Shown piece after piece: positions 28,418 through 37,878 of a stretch of DNA of 64,000 nucleotides. A program made the translations under genes and the position numbers. The DNA comes from Candidatus Vagococcus giribetii (lineage in GTDB: Bacteria > Bacillota > Bacilli > Lactobacillales > Vagococcaceae): positions 142,014 to 206,013 of the forward strand of contig NZ_JAFLVX010000018.1 of NCBI RefSeq assembly GCF_017316185.1. Direction: 5' to 3'. Position 1 is the first letter of the stretch, and each line of letters begins with the position of its first letter. The notes below the pieces were generated by a model. It did not search any database and had not been told where the DNA came from. It worked only from the letters and a program-made list of their open reading frames with translations.

Positions 28418-30439
28418 ATGGAGAGAAAAAGGGCACGAAAACAACAAAAAAAGAATAAAAAAATAGTCTTTACCGTAGTTGGTATCTTAGGCGTGGGTGT
28501 TATTGCTGGAGGCAGTTACTTTGGCTATCAACACGTTCAAAAGAAAAAGAAAGAAGAGGCACTTAACTTATTTGTTGATAATCTTGAAAAAAGAGAATTT
28601 AACAAATTAGTGACAGCTTTTTCTAATGATAGTTTTAAGCAAGTGGGGATGACCAAAGAAGAGGTAATCGATAAATACAGCGCGATTTTTAATAGCATTG
28701 GATTATCTAAAATAGATGGAACGATTGATTCACCACTTAATAAGGATGATTTTTCCGTCAATGTTAAAATGGATACGCCTTTTGGTTCCTTAAAAGACCT
28801 TCATTATAAGGGAGAATTTGTTAAAGAGGGAAGTGACTACAAACTCTCTTGGAATTATTCTTTTATTTTCCCTGATATGGAAGAGGGGGACAAGGTGTTT
28901 ATGAGCCATGAGATGCCTAAAAGGGGAACTATCTATGACATTAACAACAATCCCTTAGCAACGGAAACACAATACCCACAATACGGTATCGTTCCTAAAG
29001 AGTTAGGAGAAGGGGATACAAAGACAGAGAACCTAAAAAAAATCAGTGACGAACTAGATATATCTGTAGATGACATTAATCAATCACTGAGTCAAGGTTG
29101 GGTGAAAGAGGATTCTTTTGTGCCATTAAAAGTATTGTCTGGTGAGAAGAGTACAGCTGAAACCACCATTAACGGTTTACAAGTTCAAGGCATTAATAAG
29201 AGATATTACCCACTAAAAGAAGCTGCTGCCCATTTGATTGGCTATACAGGTAGTGTGACGGCTGAAGAAATTGAAAAAGACAGTTCCTTAAGTGGCTTTG
29301 ATTCTGTTGGAAAAACAGGCTTGGAAGCGCAACTAGATAAAGAATTACGTGGTAGCCTTGGTGGAAAAATAGAAATCGTTGATAAAGAAGGGGCTCACAA
29401 GAAAACCTTGATTCAAAGTAAAGTTAAAGACGGCGAGGACGTTTACCTAACCATTGACGGTAATGTACAAACAGAGGCCTTTAAAGCCCTTAATAATTTA
29501 CCCGGTTCAACTGTTGTCACTGAGCCTAAAAAAGGAGCCCTAAAAGCAGTTGTCAGCTCGCCTTCATATGATCCAAATGCCTTTGTTTTAGGTATGTCTG
29601 GAAAAGAATACGATGCCATCTCAAAAGATCCAAGCAATCCACTTTTAGCACGCTATTCAGTTGGCTATGCACCTGGTTCAACCTTTAAAACAATTACCGC
29701 AGCTATTGGTATTGATGAAAAAGTGACTACACCTGATAAACAACATACAATCGACGGTCTAAAATGGCAAAAAGATACTAGTTGGGGTGATTATTTCGTT
29801 ACACGTGTTTCTGATGTGTCTCCTGTAACAATGGAAGATGCTTTAGTGTACTCGGATAATATCTATTTCTCTATGGAAGCTTTAGAAATGGGTGCTAAAA
29901 ATTATTTAACTGGTTTGAAAAAATTTCCTTTTGGTGAAAAAATGAATGTCGGCATTCCAATGACTCCTGCTCAGATCAGTAATGATGATAACAAGATTGA
30001 CTCTGATATCTTACTAGCAGATACGTCTTATGGACAGGGACAACTACTCATTAATCCAATCCAACAAGCAGTGATGTACTCAGCATTCCCTAATCAAGGG
30101 TCAGTCGTCATGCCTGTTATTAAGAAAGATGACAAAGCCAAAGTTATGAAAGACGTTGTGTCCAATCATGCTGCTCAATTAGTCACACAAGCACTAATTC
30201 AAACAGTTGAAAATCCTAATGGAACAGCTCACATATTAGCAACAGGGAGTAATAACATTGCAGCAAAAACAGGGACTGCAGAAATCAAAGAAAAACAAGA
30301 TACCAAAGGACAAGAAAATAGTTTCATTTTAGCTTATGACAGTGTAGAAGGAAACTATCTAGTTGTTAGCATGTTAGAGAATGCTAAAGATACATCAGCA
30401 GTTTCTCAAAACAAAGAGTTTATTCAATCACTTCATTAA
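28418..30439 (+). CDS. pbp5: Low-affinity class B penicillin-binding protein (enterococcal PBP5-like)
   Basis: This membrane-anchored transpeptidase cross-links peptidoglycan. A basic N-terminus and one membrane helix (about 16-37) precede the NTF2-like MecA_N domain, the dimerisation domain (RGTIYDINNNPLA) and the transpeptidase domain with STFK (Ser421-Lys424), SDN (479-481) and KTGT (617-620). These positions and phrases such as YYPLKEAAAHLIGYTG and AAKTGTAEIKEKQD match enterococcal PBP5, known for low beta-lactam affinity and intrinsic cephalosporin resistance. Length 673 is usual. The resistance level cannot be read from sequence. A P-loop gene follows after 20 bp. Confidence 0.92.
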   Translation: MERKRARKQQKKNKKIVFTVVGILGVGVIAGGSYFGYQHVQKKKKEEALNLFVDNLEKREFNKLVTAFSNDSFKQVGMTKEEVIDKYSAIFNSIGLSKIDGTIDSPLNKDDFSVNVKMDTPFGSLKDLHYKGEFVKEGSDYKLSWNYSFIFPDMEEGDKVFMSHEMPKRGTIYDINNNPLATETQYPQYGIVPKELGEGDTKTENLKKISDELDISVDDINQSLSQGWVKEDSFVPLKVLSGEKSTAETTINGLQVQGINKRYYPLKEAAAHLIGYTGSVTAEEIEKDSSLSGFDSVGKTGLEAQLDKELRGSLGGKIEIVDKEGAHKKTLIQSKVKDGEDVYLTIDGNVQTEAFKALNNLPGSTVVTEPKKGALKAVVSSPSYDPNAFVLGMSGKEYDAISKDPSNPLLARYSVGYAPGSTFKTITAAIGIDEKVTTPDKQHTIDGLKWQKDTSWGDYFVTRVSDVSPVTMEDALVYSDNIYFSMEALEMGAKNYLTGLKKFPFGEKMNVGIPMTPAQISNDDNKIDSDILLADTSYGQGQLLINPIQQAVMYSAFPNQGSVVMPVIKKDDKAKVMKDVVSNHAAQLVTQALIQTVENPNGTAHILATGSNNIAAKTGTAEIKEKQDTKGQENSFILAYDSVEGNYLVVSMLENAKDTSAVSQNKEFIQSLH

Positions 30440-30459
30440 ATCAACAAGGAGAAAAGACT

Positions 30460-31044
30460 ATGAGTCTTATTGTACTAATGGGACCACAAGCAGTTGGTAA
30501 AATGACTGTGGGACGTGCTCTTGAAAAAAAGATAGATGGTAAGCTACTATTCAACCATCAGACAATTGATTTATTTGCTAATTTTTTAGGGTACACACCT
30601 GAAGCGTTTCGTTTATCAGATGAGACTCGGCTAGAGTTATTTAAAAGTTTTGTTAAGGGTAAAGAAACTAATAAGGTTAAAGATATTATTTTTACTGTAT
30701 TAGTTGATTTTGATAGTCAGTCAGACATTGACTTTCTACAAAGTATGACTGATATTTTTCAAAACGCGGGAGAACCTGCCTATTTCATTGCGTTATCAGC
30801 AGATTTAGCTGTACGATTAGAGCGAAATGAACACGAGGAACGGCTCCTAGCTAAACCCTCAAAACGAGATTTAGACTTTTCAAAGAACGAGTTGATAACA
30901 AGCGTGACAAAGCATCGCTTAAACACGTCTCAAGAAGAGCTAAAACAGTTGTTTCCTGATGTCCAGTCTCTACTTATTGATAATACTCAGCTATCTCCTG
31001 AAGAAGTAGCTAATAAGATACATGCCTTTTTAATAGCGCATTAA
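30460..31044 (+). CDS. P-loop NTPase, small kinase-like
   Basis: This 194-residue protein begins with a Walker A GPQAVGKMTVGRALE and resembles shikimate/nucleoside-kinase-like AAA proteins; the Arg-rich 'AVRLERNEHEERL' could be the lid. The lysine-threonine pair is altered to Lys-Met-Thr, still compatible with nucleotide binding. The substrate is not recognisable. It follows the PBP gene by 20 bp with AAGGAG upstream, so it may be cotranscribed. Terminator follows. Confidence 0.75.
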   Translation: MSLIVLMGPQAVGKMTVGRALEKKIDGKLLFNHQTIDLFANFLGYTPEAFRLSDETRLELFKSFVKGKETNKVKDIIFTVLVDFDSQSDIDFLQSMTDIFQNAGEPAYFIALSADLAVRLERNEHEERLLAKPSKRDLDFSKNELITSVTKHRLNTSQEELKQLFPDVQSLLIDNTQLSPEEVANKIHAFLIAH

Positions 31045-31085
31045 AAAAATCAGCCGGAAGATTATTCTTCTGACTGATTTTTTTT
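31043..31085. terminator. Bidirectional terminator
   Basis: AAATCAGCCGGAAG / CTTCTGACTGATTT with ATTATT loop and T/A runs on both sides. It overlaps the last codons of the minus-strand membrane protein gene. Confidence 0.85.
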
Positions 31086-32258
31086 GATATCGTTTATAGG
31101 TTCAATGATTATTTCATAAACCGCATTGTTCAGATGAGCTAATTGTTGAATGTGCTGTAATAATAGTAAAATCCAACTAAAAGCTAGACCAAATGCTAAT
31201 AATTCAAAAACGGTTAGAGATAAGTAACCCACATTTTGAAAAAGGAAATTACAAACCAGTAGAGTAGCAGCAATCCCATAAGATACCACTAAAAACTCTC
31301 TAGTCACTTTAGGCAAAATCCAGCGTATACTTACAATTAGAATAATGATTAGATAAACAAGCATCTCAGCTGCTTTTGTATGCAGAGCATGTAATTGGCC
31401 AGTCCCATTATTAGGAAAGAAACCAACGCCTCCTAGAGAAATCGCAACAAGTGTTAATAAGATTCTTAATAAATTGACTTTAAAACCCGTGTAATCATTT
31501 TTCTTCAAGTTTACGAATAAATAGTCGATTAAAGCTACCATCAAAAAGGCAGATAACAATATCGTTAAATTAAACTGCCAACTACTAGTTGCTTCATTCG
31601 TTCCTAAAAAACTAAAATTGTATTGCCACCAGTGGCTCTCACTATTTGTTAACATAGAAAAGAATACACCACCAATGATTACAACGATTAAAACCGAAAC
31701 AAGCATTGAAGAATCAAAGGTCAAAGCCGCATAGATCATGATGTAATTAATAATGGCTGTAAAAACAAAGAATATAGCCGTGGCTGTATAAATATCAAAA
31801 CTAGCACCTTCAAAAGCCATACCGATAATCCAGAAAAAGGCTAAGATTCCTAATAATAGCATCACCATAAAAGAAACAATGATTGTTGGTACATTTCGCC
31901 ACTGAATATCGGCTAAACGATAATTCTCTGGATTTTTTTTCTCTTTAATAAAAAAGGATATAAAAGAAACACTTCCTCCAAACAACCCAAAAAGTAAGAC
32001 AGCCGAAGAGATGGAATTATCTCCAGTCATTAAAATTTGGCTATCGCCTAAAAAATAAAACAAAGCAAAAATAACTACACTACTAATAGCTGATGGCAAT
32101 AAAAACCAACGAAGTGAAATCTTTTGTGTTTCAAAAGGGCTTTTCTTTTTTTCGATGACTAATTTTTGATGCTCTCGCTTTAATAATAAAGTCTCTTCAC
32201 CTGACAAAGAAAAATATTCTTCAACTTCTTCAGGTAAAGTCACTTGAAATTTTGTCAC
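31062..32258 (-). CDS. Multi-spanning membrane protein with N-terminal AbrB-like segment (DUF998-like)
   Basis: The first 38 residues (KFQVTLPEEVEEYFSLSGEETLLLKREHQKLVIEK) look like a SpoVT/AbrB swapped-hairpin DNA-binding or dimerisation unit. They are followed by about ten hydrophobic segments, including an early pair and a C-terminal group with 'GGVGFFPNNGTGQLHALHTKAAEML', which resembles DUF998 membrane proteins (conserved H-x-x-H in the loop). Total 398 residues. A soluble AbrB-like head on a membrane body is unusual, and its function is unknown. GAAAGGAG precedes the start. Confidence 0.6.
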   Translation of the reverse strand: MTKFQVTLPEEVEEYFSLSGEETLLLKREHQKLVIEKKKSPFETQKISLRWFLLPSAISSVVIFALFYFLGDSQILMTGDNSISSAVLLFGLFGGSVSFISFFIKEKKNPENYRLADIQWRNVPTIIVSFMVMLLLGILAFFWIIGMAFEGASFDIYTATAIFFVFTAIINYIMIYAALTFDSSMLVSVLIVVIIGGVFFSMLTNSESHWWQYNFSFLGTNEATSSWQFNLTILLSAFLMVALIDYLFVNLKKNDYTGFKVNLLRILLTLVAISLGGVGFFPNNGTGQLHALHTKAAEMLVYLIIILIVSIRWILPKVTREFLVVSYGIAATLLVCNFLFQNVGYLSLTVFELLAFGLAFSWILLLLQHIQQLAHLNNAVYEIIIEPINDIKKNQSEE

Positions 32259-32346
32259 TCATATACAACTCCTTTCTTTATATTATTTCAATTAATATAA
32301 TCTCATATTGACTGAAAACTAACAAGAAAGTAAGTCAATAAACCTG

Positions 32347-32952
32347 TTATAAAATTCCCTTGTTTTTTGACCAATTAATGACGCCTGAAAGTAACAATAA
32401 GCTCATGATAGTTCCTTCACGGATAACAATTGGCAGTGTGAACACTAAAGAGATGCTGAGTGATAAAACAACACAACTAATATCTACGCCGTATCTTAAT
32501 TGCGAAAAAGATAAGTGAGTTCTTTCAGCGACCAATTGACAAAAAAACTCAATCGGGAAGGTAATGGTAGCTAGCCTCACTACTTGTCCTGTACCAAAAC
32601 CAGCAATGCAAACTCCTGCAATAAAAAGAAGCAGCTTACTAAGATAATTAGTCATGACTAAACTCTTGAAGAGACTGTAATACACGACGTTAATGACAAG
32701 ACCAAAACTCAATGTAGCCAGTAACATTAAGATATATTTAACTAGTTTTTTCTCATTGTCGACCACAAAGCATGCTACAAGAAACAGTAAATTAATAAGG
32801 GACGTAACGGTGCCGATAGGAATCTCTGTTAAGTTAGATAAAGAAACATTTAGGGAATTAAACGAGCTAACGCCAATCCCTGCTTTAATAGTCATAGAAA
32901 TCCCAAAAGCACTTATTAAGTAAAATAAAAGTGACATCATTATTTTTTTCAA
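32347..32952 (-). CDS. YczE/YitT-type membrane protein
   Basis: This 201-residue integral membrane protein has five predicted spans; the opening '[26 protein letters not shown]...IPIGTVTSLINLLFL' is characteristic of the YczE/YyaS group. The function of this group is not established; B. subtilis yczE is linked with antibiotic biosynthesis clusters. It is divergent from a Crp/Fnr-type regulator whose ATG lies 83 bp away, a common arrangement for a regulator and its target. It ends at 32347 with no clear terminator. Confidence 0.8.
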   Translation of the reverse strand: MKKIMMSLLFYLISAFGISMTIKAGIGVSSFNSLNVSLSNLTEIPIGTVTSLINLLFLVACFVVDNEKKLVKYILMLLATLSFGLVINVVYYSLFKSLVMTNYLSKLLLFIAGVCIAGFGTGQVVRLATITFPIEFFCQLVAERTHLSFSQLRYGVDISCVVLSLSISLVFTLPIVIREGTIMSLLLLSGVINWSKNKGIL

Positions 32953-33035
32953 TTCAATTCTCCTTTCAAAACTAATAGTACATGGTTTAAAAAAATGGTA
33001 GTATGATATATAGCCTATTTTTGAAAGGAGTTTTT

Positions 33036-33692
33036 ATGGAGAAAAGAATATTTAATCCCTCAACTGATTCATTTCCTTTTCATATCCCAGGAGTTAATCA
33101 GGCTGTCCTCACGGAATCGTCCCTTTTTTATTTCAAAAATAGAGAGTTTATTACAAAAGAGATGACTGAACTCAACTACTTATTTATTATCATAAAGGGA
33201 AGAGCTAAAGTGATTGCTAATCAAGAGAATGGCAAACGCATTATTTTACAGTTTCTAAAAGAGGCTGATTTAATCGGAGACTTATCTATTATTGACATTG
33301 AAGATGAAACAAAAGACGTTGTTTCTACAGGTGAGACTATTTGTCTAGGAATCCCTCTGACAGTCGTTAATGAGGCATTACTACAAGATAACTCTTTTTT
33401 ACTCTTTCTCTCTCAAACGATTGGTAAAAAACTCTTGGCTCGTATGAATCATTTTAGAGAACAACAAACCCAAGAGGTAAAAATTCGCTTAGCTAAGTTA
33501 CTTATGACTATTTCTTCTGACAATATGTATCAGGAGAAACATACAGAAATTGCCGAGTATCTAGGTGTAAGCTATAGGCACTACATGCATACATTTAAAT
33601 ATTTTAAAGATCTAGAAATACTTCAAAAAAAAGGGACTGCTTTTCAAGTAAATTTAGAAAAACTTCAACTTTATTTAGATTCCTCAGAGTAG
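33036..33692 (+). CDS. Crp/Fnr family transcriptional regulator
   Basis: This 218-residue cytoplasmic regulator has an N-terminal cyclic-nucleotide-binding-type beta barrel (LFIIIKGRAKVIANQENGKRIILQFLKEADLIGDLSI) and a C-terminal helix-turn-helix (IAEYLGVSYRHYMHTFKYFKDLEILQKKGTAFQV). There is no Fnr-type cysteine cluster, so the effector is unknown. ATG 33036 is preferred over ATG 33003 because AAAGGAG lies 6 bases before it. It probably controls the divergent YczE-like gene, and perhaps itself. Confidence 0.85.
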   Translation: MEKRIFNPSTDSFPFHIPGVNQAVLTESSLFYFKNREFITKEMTELNYLFIIIKGRAKVIANQENGKRIILQFLKEADLIGDLSIIDIEDETKDVVSTGETICLGIPLTVVNEALLQDNSFLLFLSQTIGKKLLARMNHFREQQTQEVKIRLAKLLMTISSDNMYQEKHTEIAEYLGVSYRHYMHTFKYFKDLEILQKKGTAFQVNLEKLQLYLDSSE

Positions 33693-33711
33693 TTCATAAG
33701 CTAGTCATAAG
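33691..33711 (+). repeat. Tandem direct repeats ahead of the MacB-like gene
   Basis: AGTTCATAAG (33691-33700) and AGTCATAAG (33703-33711), one helical turn apart, just upstream of a TACAAT -10-like hexamer (33719-33724). They could be an activator site. Confidence 0.35.
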
Positions 33712-33755
33712 TTATTGATACAATAGAAAAATGATAAAAGAAGAGAGATGATGAG

Positions 33756-36095
33756 ATGTTAGAATTAAAAGACATAAAAAAATACTACCATGTTGGTGAT
33801 ACGGTAACTAAAGCTCTAGATGGTGTCTCTGTTTCATTTAGAAGACAAGAATTCGTTGCTATCTTAGGAGCTAGTGGGTCTGGAAAAACCACAATGCTAA
33901 ACGTTACAGGTGGTCTAGATAATTATGATTCGGGTGACATGATCATTGATGGTAAATCCACAAAAACCTTTAAAGATAGCGATTGGGATGCTTACCGAAA
34001 TAATTCTATTGGATTTGTTTTCCAAAGTTACAACTTAATCAGTCACCTAGGTATTATTGAAAATGTAGAGCTAGGGATGACACTTAGTGGAGTTGACAAG
34101 AAAACCAAACGAGAACACGCTACTGAAGCCCTAAAAAGAGTGGGGCTAGAAGATCACATGAATAAAAAGCCTAATCAGCTATCCGGTGGTCAAATGCAGC
34201 GCGTGGCCATTGCTCGTGCCTTAGCGAACGATCCAGATATCCTGCTCTGTGACGAGCCAACAGGAGCATTAGATACTGAAACAAGCGTTCAAATAATGAA
34301 TTTAATCAAAGAATTATCAAAAGAAAAATTGGTCATTATGGTAACTCATAACCCTGAACTGGCTTATGATTACGCTGATCGCATCATTGAATTTTCTGAT
34401 GGAAAAATTAGAAAAGATTCCAAACCTCATCTAGAGAGTAAAAAACAAGATCAATTTAAACTTGTCCGAACAAAAATGAGTTTTTTCACTGCTCTTAATT
34501 TGTCTTTCAATAACTTAAAAACAAAAAAAGGAAGAACCTTTTTAACAGCTTTTGCTTCTAGTATCGGAATCATTAGTATAGGGATTGTTCTAGCCCTTTC
34601 AACGGGATTCCAAAAACAGATTGACCAAACACAATCAGAAACCTTGGCCAAGTTTCCGATTACAATCTCAAAAATAACTACTGATCAAACAACGAATCCG
34701 CAACATTCTTTAGGTAGCGAGAAAGGCAAATTTGCAACTAAAAAAGAGGTAACTGCTAAAACAAGCGAAGAAGATAAAATGCAACACATCAACAAAATAG
34801 ATCAAGATTACATCGATTATTTGAAAAAGATGGACCCTGAATTAAATAGTAGTATCGGCTACACAAGAGCAGTTAACATGAACCTTTTAAGGAAAGTCGA
34901 CGATCAAGTGAAACCAGTATCCTTTTCAAATGCGAAAGATTCATCTGGCGTTTCGATGTCTAGTACCATGAGCAACATGACTGGGATTGGCGTATCTTCA
35001 TTTCCAACCAATATGAATGGAAAAGACAATGAGTTTTTAACAGAAAACTATACTCTTTTAGCTGGGGACTATCCAAAAGAAGCAACTGACATTGTCTTAA
35101 TTGTCGATAGAAACAACAGTACTAACATCAATAGCTTAAAAAACATCGGTTTTGATGTGAAAGAAGACACTGAATTACCTTTTAATGACATTATCGGAAC
35201 AGAAGTCAAACTCGTTCATAACAATGATTTTTACGCAAAGCTTCCAACAGATAATTTTATACCAAATACCGATTATGAAGCTCTCTACAATAGTAAAAAC
35301 AATGATACGTTAAAAGTTAGCGGAATTCTTCGAGTGAAGTCATCTTCAACAATGAACCTTTTAGCACCAGGATTTGCTTACAGCAATGAATTAACGTCAA
35401 AAATCGTCACAGATAATGAAAATTCAGACATTGTCAAAGCACAAAAAGACAGTGATGTTAATGTCATGAGCAATGAAGCTCTTGACGAATCTGGTAAAGA
35501 AAACTTTTTAGCCTATCTAGGCGGAAGTAGTATTCCAGCAAGTATCATGATTTATCCAAATAACTATGGCAACAAAGATGATGTCTTAGCTTATCTCGAT
35601 AAATACAACAAAGAAAAAGACAAAGAAGACAAGATTTTATACTCTGACTTAGCTGGAACCATGACTGATTTAACGGGTGGTCTAATGGACGCTGTGACTT
35701 ATGTTTTAGTTGCTTTTGCAGGTATCTCTCTTGTAACTAGTATGATTATGATTGGTATTATTACGTATACATCAGTCCTAGAAAGAACAAAGGAAATAGG
35801 CGTTCTTAAAGCACTAGGGGCTAGAAAGAAAGATATTACTCGTGTCTTTGATGCTGAAACATGTATTTTAGGAATTGCCTCTGGTACCTTAGGAGTGACT
35901 ATTGCGTACTTAGCCACATTCCCGATTAATAGCTTACTCTATAATCTAACAGACTTAAAAAATGTCGCTCAGTTAAATCCAGTTCACGGAATCATTCTTA
36001 TTGTCGTGTCAACTGTCTTAACAATGATTGGTGGACACATTCCAGCCAAAATAGCAGCGAAAAAAGACGCTGCCATTGCTTTAAGAGCGGATTAA
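33756..36095 (+). CDS. MacB-like fused ABC transporter (ATPase plus FtsX permease)
   Basis: This single 779-residue protein joins an ATPase and a permease. The nucleotide-binding domain (1-220) has Walker A GASGSGKTT, signature LSGGQMQR, Walker B ILLCDEPTGALD and VTHNPE. One membrane span at about 250-275 leads into a large extracytoplasmic domain (about 280-640), then three spans (near 645-672, 700-722, 745-765) in an FtsX fold with the turn VLERTKEIGVLKALGARKKDIT. MacB-like exporters drive transport mechanically from outside the membrane. Lactobacillales relatives are often linked to antimicrobial peptide or wall-stress response; the substrate here is unknown. Terminator follows. Confidence 0.88.
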   Translation: MLELKDIKKYYHVGDTVTKALDGVSVSFRRQEFVAILGASGSGKTTMLNVTGGLDNYDSGDMIIDGKSTKTFKDSDWDAYRNNSIGFVFQSYNLISHLGIIENVELGMTLSGVDKKTKREHATEALKRVGLEDHMNKKPNQLSGGQMQRVAIARALANDPDILLCDEPTGALDTETSVQIMNLIKELSKEKLVIMVTHNPELAYDYADRIIEFSDGKIRKDSKPHLESKKQDQFKLVRTKMSFFTALNLSFNNLKTKKGRTFLTAFASSIGIISIGIVLALSTGFQKQIDQTQSETLAKFPITISKITTDQTTNPQHSLGSEKGKFATKKEVTAKTSEEDKMQHINKIDQDYIDYLKKMDPELNSSIGYTRAVNMNLLRKVDDQVKPVSFSNAKDSSGVSMSSTMSNMTGIGVSSFPTNMNGKDNEFLTENYTLLAGDYPKEATDIVLIVDRNNSTNINSLKNIGFDVKEDTELPFNDIIGTEVKLVHNNDFYAKLPTDNFIPNTDYEALYNSKNNDTLKVSGILRVKSSSTMNLLAPGFAYSNELTSKIVTDNENSDIVKAQKDSDVNVMSNEALDESGKENFLAYLGGSSIPASIMIYPNNYGNKDDVLAYLDKYNKEKDKEDKILYSDLAGTMTDLTGGLMDAVTYVLVAFAGISLVTSMIMIGIITYTSVLERTKEIGVLKALGARKKDITRVFDAETCILGIASGTLGVTIAYLATFPINSLLYNLTDLKNVAQLNPVHGIILIVVSTVLTMIGGHIPAKIAAKKDAAIALRAD

Positions 36096-36102
36096 AAATA
36101 AT

Positions 36103-36150
36103 CAAGCCTACCATAAAAGAACTAGCGTTCGACATGTGGTAGGCTTTTGT
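36103..36150 (+). terminator. Terminator after the MacB-like gene
   Basis: AAGCCTACCA / TGGTAGGCTT stem with a 23-base loop and TTGTTT tail. Confidence 0.7.
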
Positions 36151-36186
36151 TTATACTTAAGACATCATTAAAAAGGGAGTAGTTAG

Positions 36187-36756
36187 ATGACTGATATAAA
36201 CAACATTAAAACAATACTTGAAGGGAATCATGAACTTATAGGTATACTAAAAATTGTTGAGTCACTCCATTTAGCAGATTCATGGTTATGTGCTGGAACG
36301 ATAAGGAATTATATTTGGGACATTCTTTCAAACAAGAAGGAATTAACCTGTTATTCAGACATCGATGTGATTTTTTATGATCCAAATATCACTTATGAAG
36401 AAACCTTAGAATTGGAACAAGACTTAATTCAAAGGTATCCAAATTACAATTGGGAATTAAAAAATCAAGTCTACATGCATATCCATAACCCCAACACAGC
36501 AGTTTATACGTCCTCATATGATGCTATTTCCAAATTTCCTGAAACATGTACTGCTATAGGAGCCCGTATAAATAAGGGGAATATTGAATTAATAGCACCT
36601 CATGGCATAGAAGACCTTGTCAATTTTGGTGTAAAACCAACTCCTTTTTTTAAGAACGATTCCGAACGAATGGCTCTATTCATCAAACGAGTAACTCATA
36701 AAAAATGGCACTTGCGATGGCCTCAACTATCAATTGAAGATAATAATATTATGTAA
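36187..36756 (+). CDS. Nucleotidyltransferase family protein (PF06042/DUF925-like)
   Basis: This is a 189-residue cytoplasmic protein. The segment DSWLCAGTIRNYIWD and the acidic pair in SDIDVIFYD match the minimal nucleotidyltransferase fold of the DUF925 family; FPETCTAIGARI and APHGIEDLVNFGVKPTP are further family landmarks. The substrate is unknown. AAAAGGGAG lies upstream of the ATG. It is the last plus-strand gene before the orientation switch at xerS. Confidence 0.85.
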   Translation: MTDINNIKTILEGNHELIGILKIVESLHLADSWLCAGTIRNYIWDILSNKKELTCYSDIDVIFYDPNITYEETLELEQDLIQRYPNYNWELKNQVYMHIHNPNTAVYTSSYDAISKFPETCTAIGARINKGNIELIAPHGIEDLVNFGVKPTPFFKNDSERMALFIKRVTHKKWHLRWPQLSIEDNNIM

Positions 36757-36768
36757 ACCTCTATAAAT

Positions 36769-36802
36769 TAAAAAGGATATGACAATGATCGTCATATCCT
36801 TT
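36769..36802. terminator. Bidirectional terminator between the nucleotidyltransferase gene and xerS
   Basis: AAAAGGATATGAC / GTCATATCCTTTT with a 7-base loop, A and T runs at either side. Confidence 0.85.
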
Positions 36803-37878
36803 TACTCACTCCATAGATCATTCATGGCATTTCTTTGTTCCTTATCAACGATGTGAGTATAAATTGAGGTAGCACTAGTTCCTGTTTGGCCTAATTGATG
36901 AGAAACTGTTAGCAGGCTATTCGTTTTTTTATAAAGTTGTGTACCGACTGTGTGACGCAATTTATGTGGTGTTATTCGTACTTTAAAGGCAGTAGAATAC
37001 TTAGCAACCAATTTTTCCACTGTAGAAGGCTCAATTTGTTTTGCTTTACCCTTAAAAGTTGTTAAAAATAAGGCTTTTTGACTTGCTTCAGGTTGATACA
37101 AAGTGACTCTGCTTTCTTGGTAGTCGATAATATAGTCTATAAATAATGAAGAGATAAGGGCCGTATCTTTAAATCCACCTTTCCGAATTACGGTTGCTTC
37201 TAAATTGACTGTATCTAAGTCACTAACTTGCATGTTAACTAATTCTGATAAACGCATACCAGTACCTAGAAACAGAGCAATAATAGCAAGGTCTCTGATT
37301 TTATTTCGTCTAAATGCTGCAATAGCTTGATGACTTTTTAATGTTCCTTCATAATCTTGATCAATATAGTATAGAAATAAAATAGCTTCATCATCAAGTA
37401 ACAGCTTCTTTTCTATGGCTCGTGAACGCTCTTGAAGGGTAGTTGTTGCTCTAACATTTTCAATTTTTAGCATTACATTTTGCTTCAAATATGTCTGATT
37501 ATTCTCATCTTCGGTTTGAGTGCTTAAATAATTAAACAGAGAACGTAGGGCAGTTAATGTTCGTTGAACAGTCACAAAAGAACGACTTCGATTGTCTGTT
37601 GAGGTCCCATTCTTAGGGCCATGCATCAAGTGAGATTTGTAAAGCTCTAAATCTTCTTTACGAAGTCTATCTAAATCCTCTAAGGTAACAGATTGAACAG
37701 AGGAGGTGATAGATTCTTCTTGAAGCCACTCAAAAAAACGTCGGTATTCCTTAGCATATTCATATAAGGTAACCGTTGAGTAGGGAACTAAACTTTTTGA
37801 GTGAATATATTCGTTAACAAACCAGGGCAGAGTAGCTTGTTCTAATTCTAGTAGATTATTTATTTTTTCATGTCTCAT
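36802..37878 (-). CDS. xerS: Tyrosine recombinase XerS
   Basis: This single-protein Xer recombinase resolves chromosome dimers at dif in streptococci and lactococci. The 358 residues align by eye with streptococcal XerS from the N-terminus (LPWFVNEYIHSKSLVPYSTVTLYEYAKEY) to the C-terminus. Catalytic residues: Arg209 (GTGMRLSEL), Lys233 (RKGG), His305 and Arg308 (PHKLRHT), Tyr340 (SIYTH). The second catalytic His/Trp position reads Gln331 (LGQTG). I start at ATG 37878, 8 bases after AAAGGA; the open frame extends to 38049 without a ribosome site. Confidence 0.9.
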   Translation of the reverse strand: MRHEKINNLLELEQATLPWFVNEYIHSKSLVPYSTVTLYEYAKEYRRFFEWLQEESITSSVQSVTLEDLDRLRKEDLELYKSHLMHGPKNGTSTDNRSRSFVTVQRTLTALRSLFNYLSTQTEDENNQTYLKQNVMLKIENVRATTTLQERSRAIEKKLLLDDEAILFLYYIDQDYEGTLKSHQAIAAFRRNKIRDLAIIALFLGTGMRLSELVNMQVSDLDTVNLEATVIRKGGFKDTALISSLFIDYIIDYQESRVTLYQPEASQKALFLTTFKGKAKQIEPSTVEKLVAKYSTAFKVRITPHKLRHTVGTQLYKKTNSLLTVSHQLGQTGTSATSIYTHIVDKEQRNAMNDLWSE

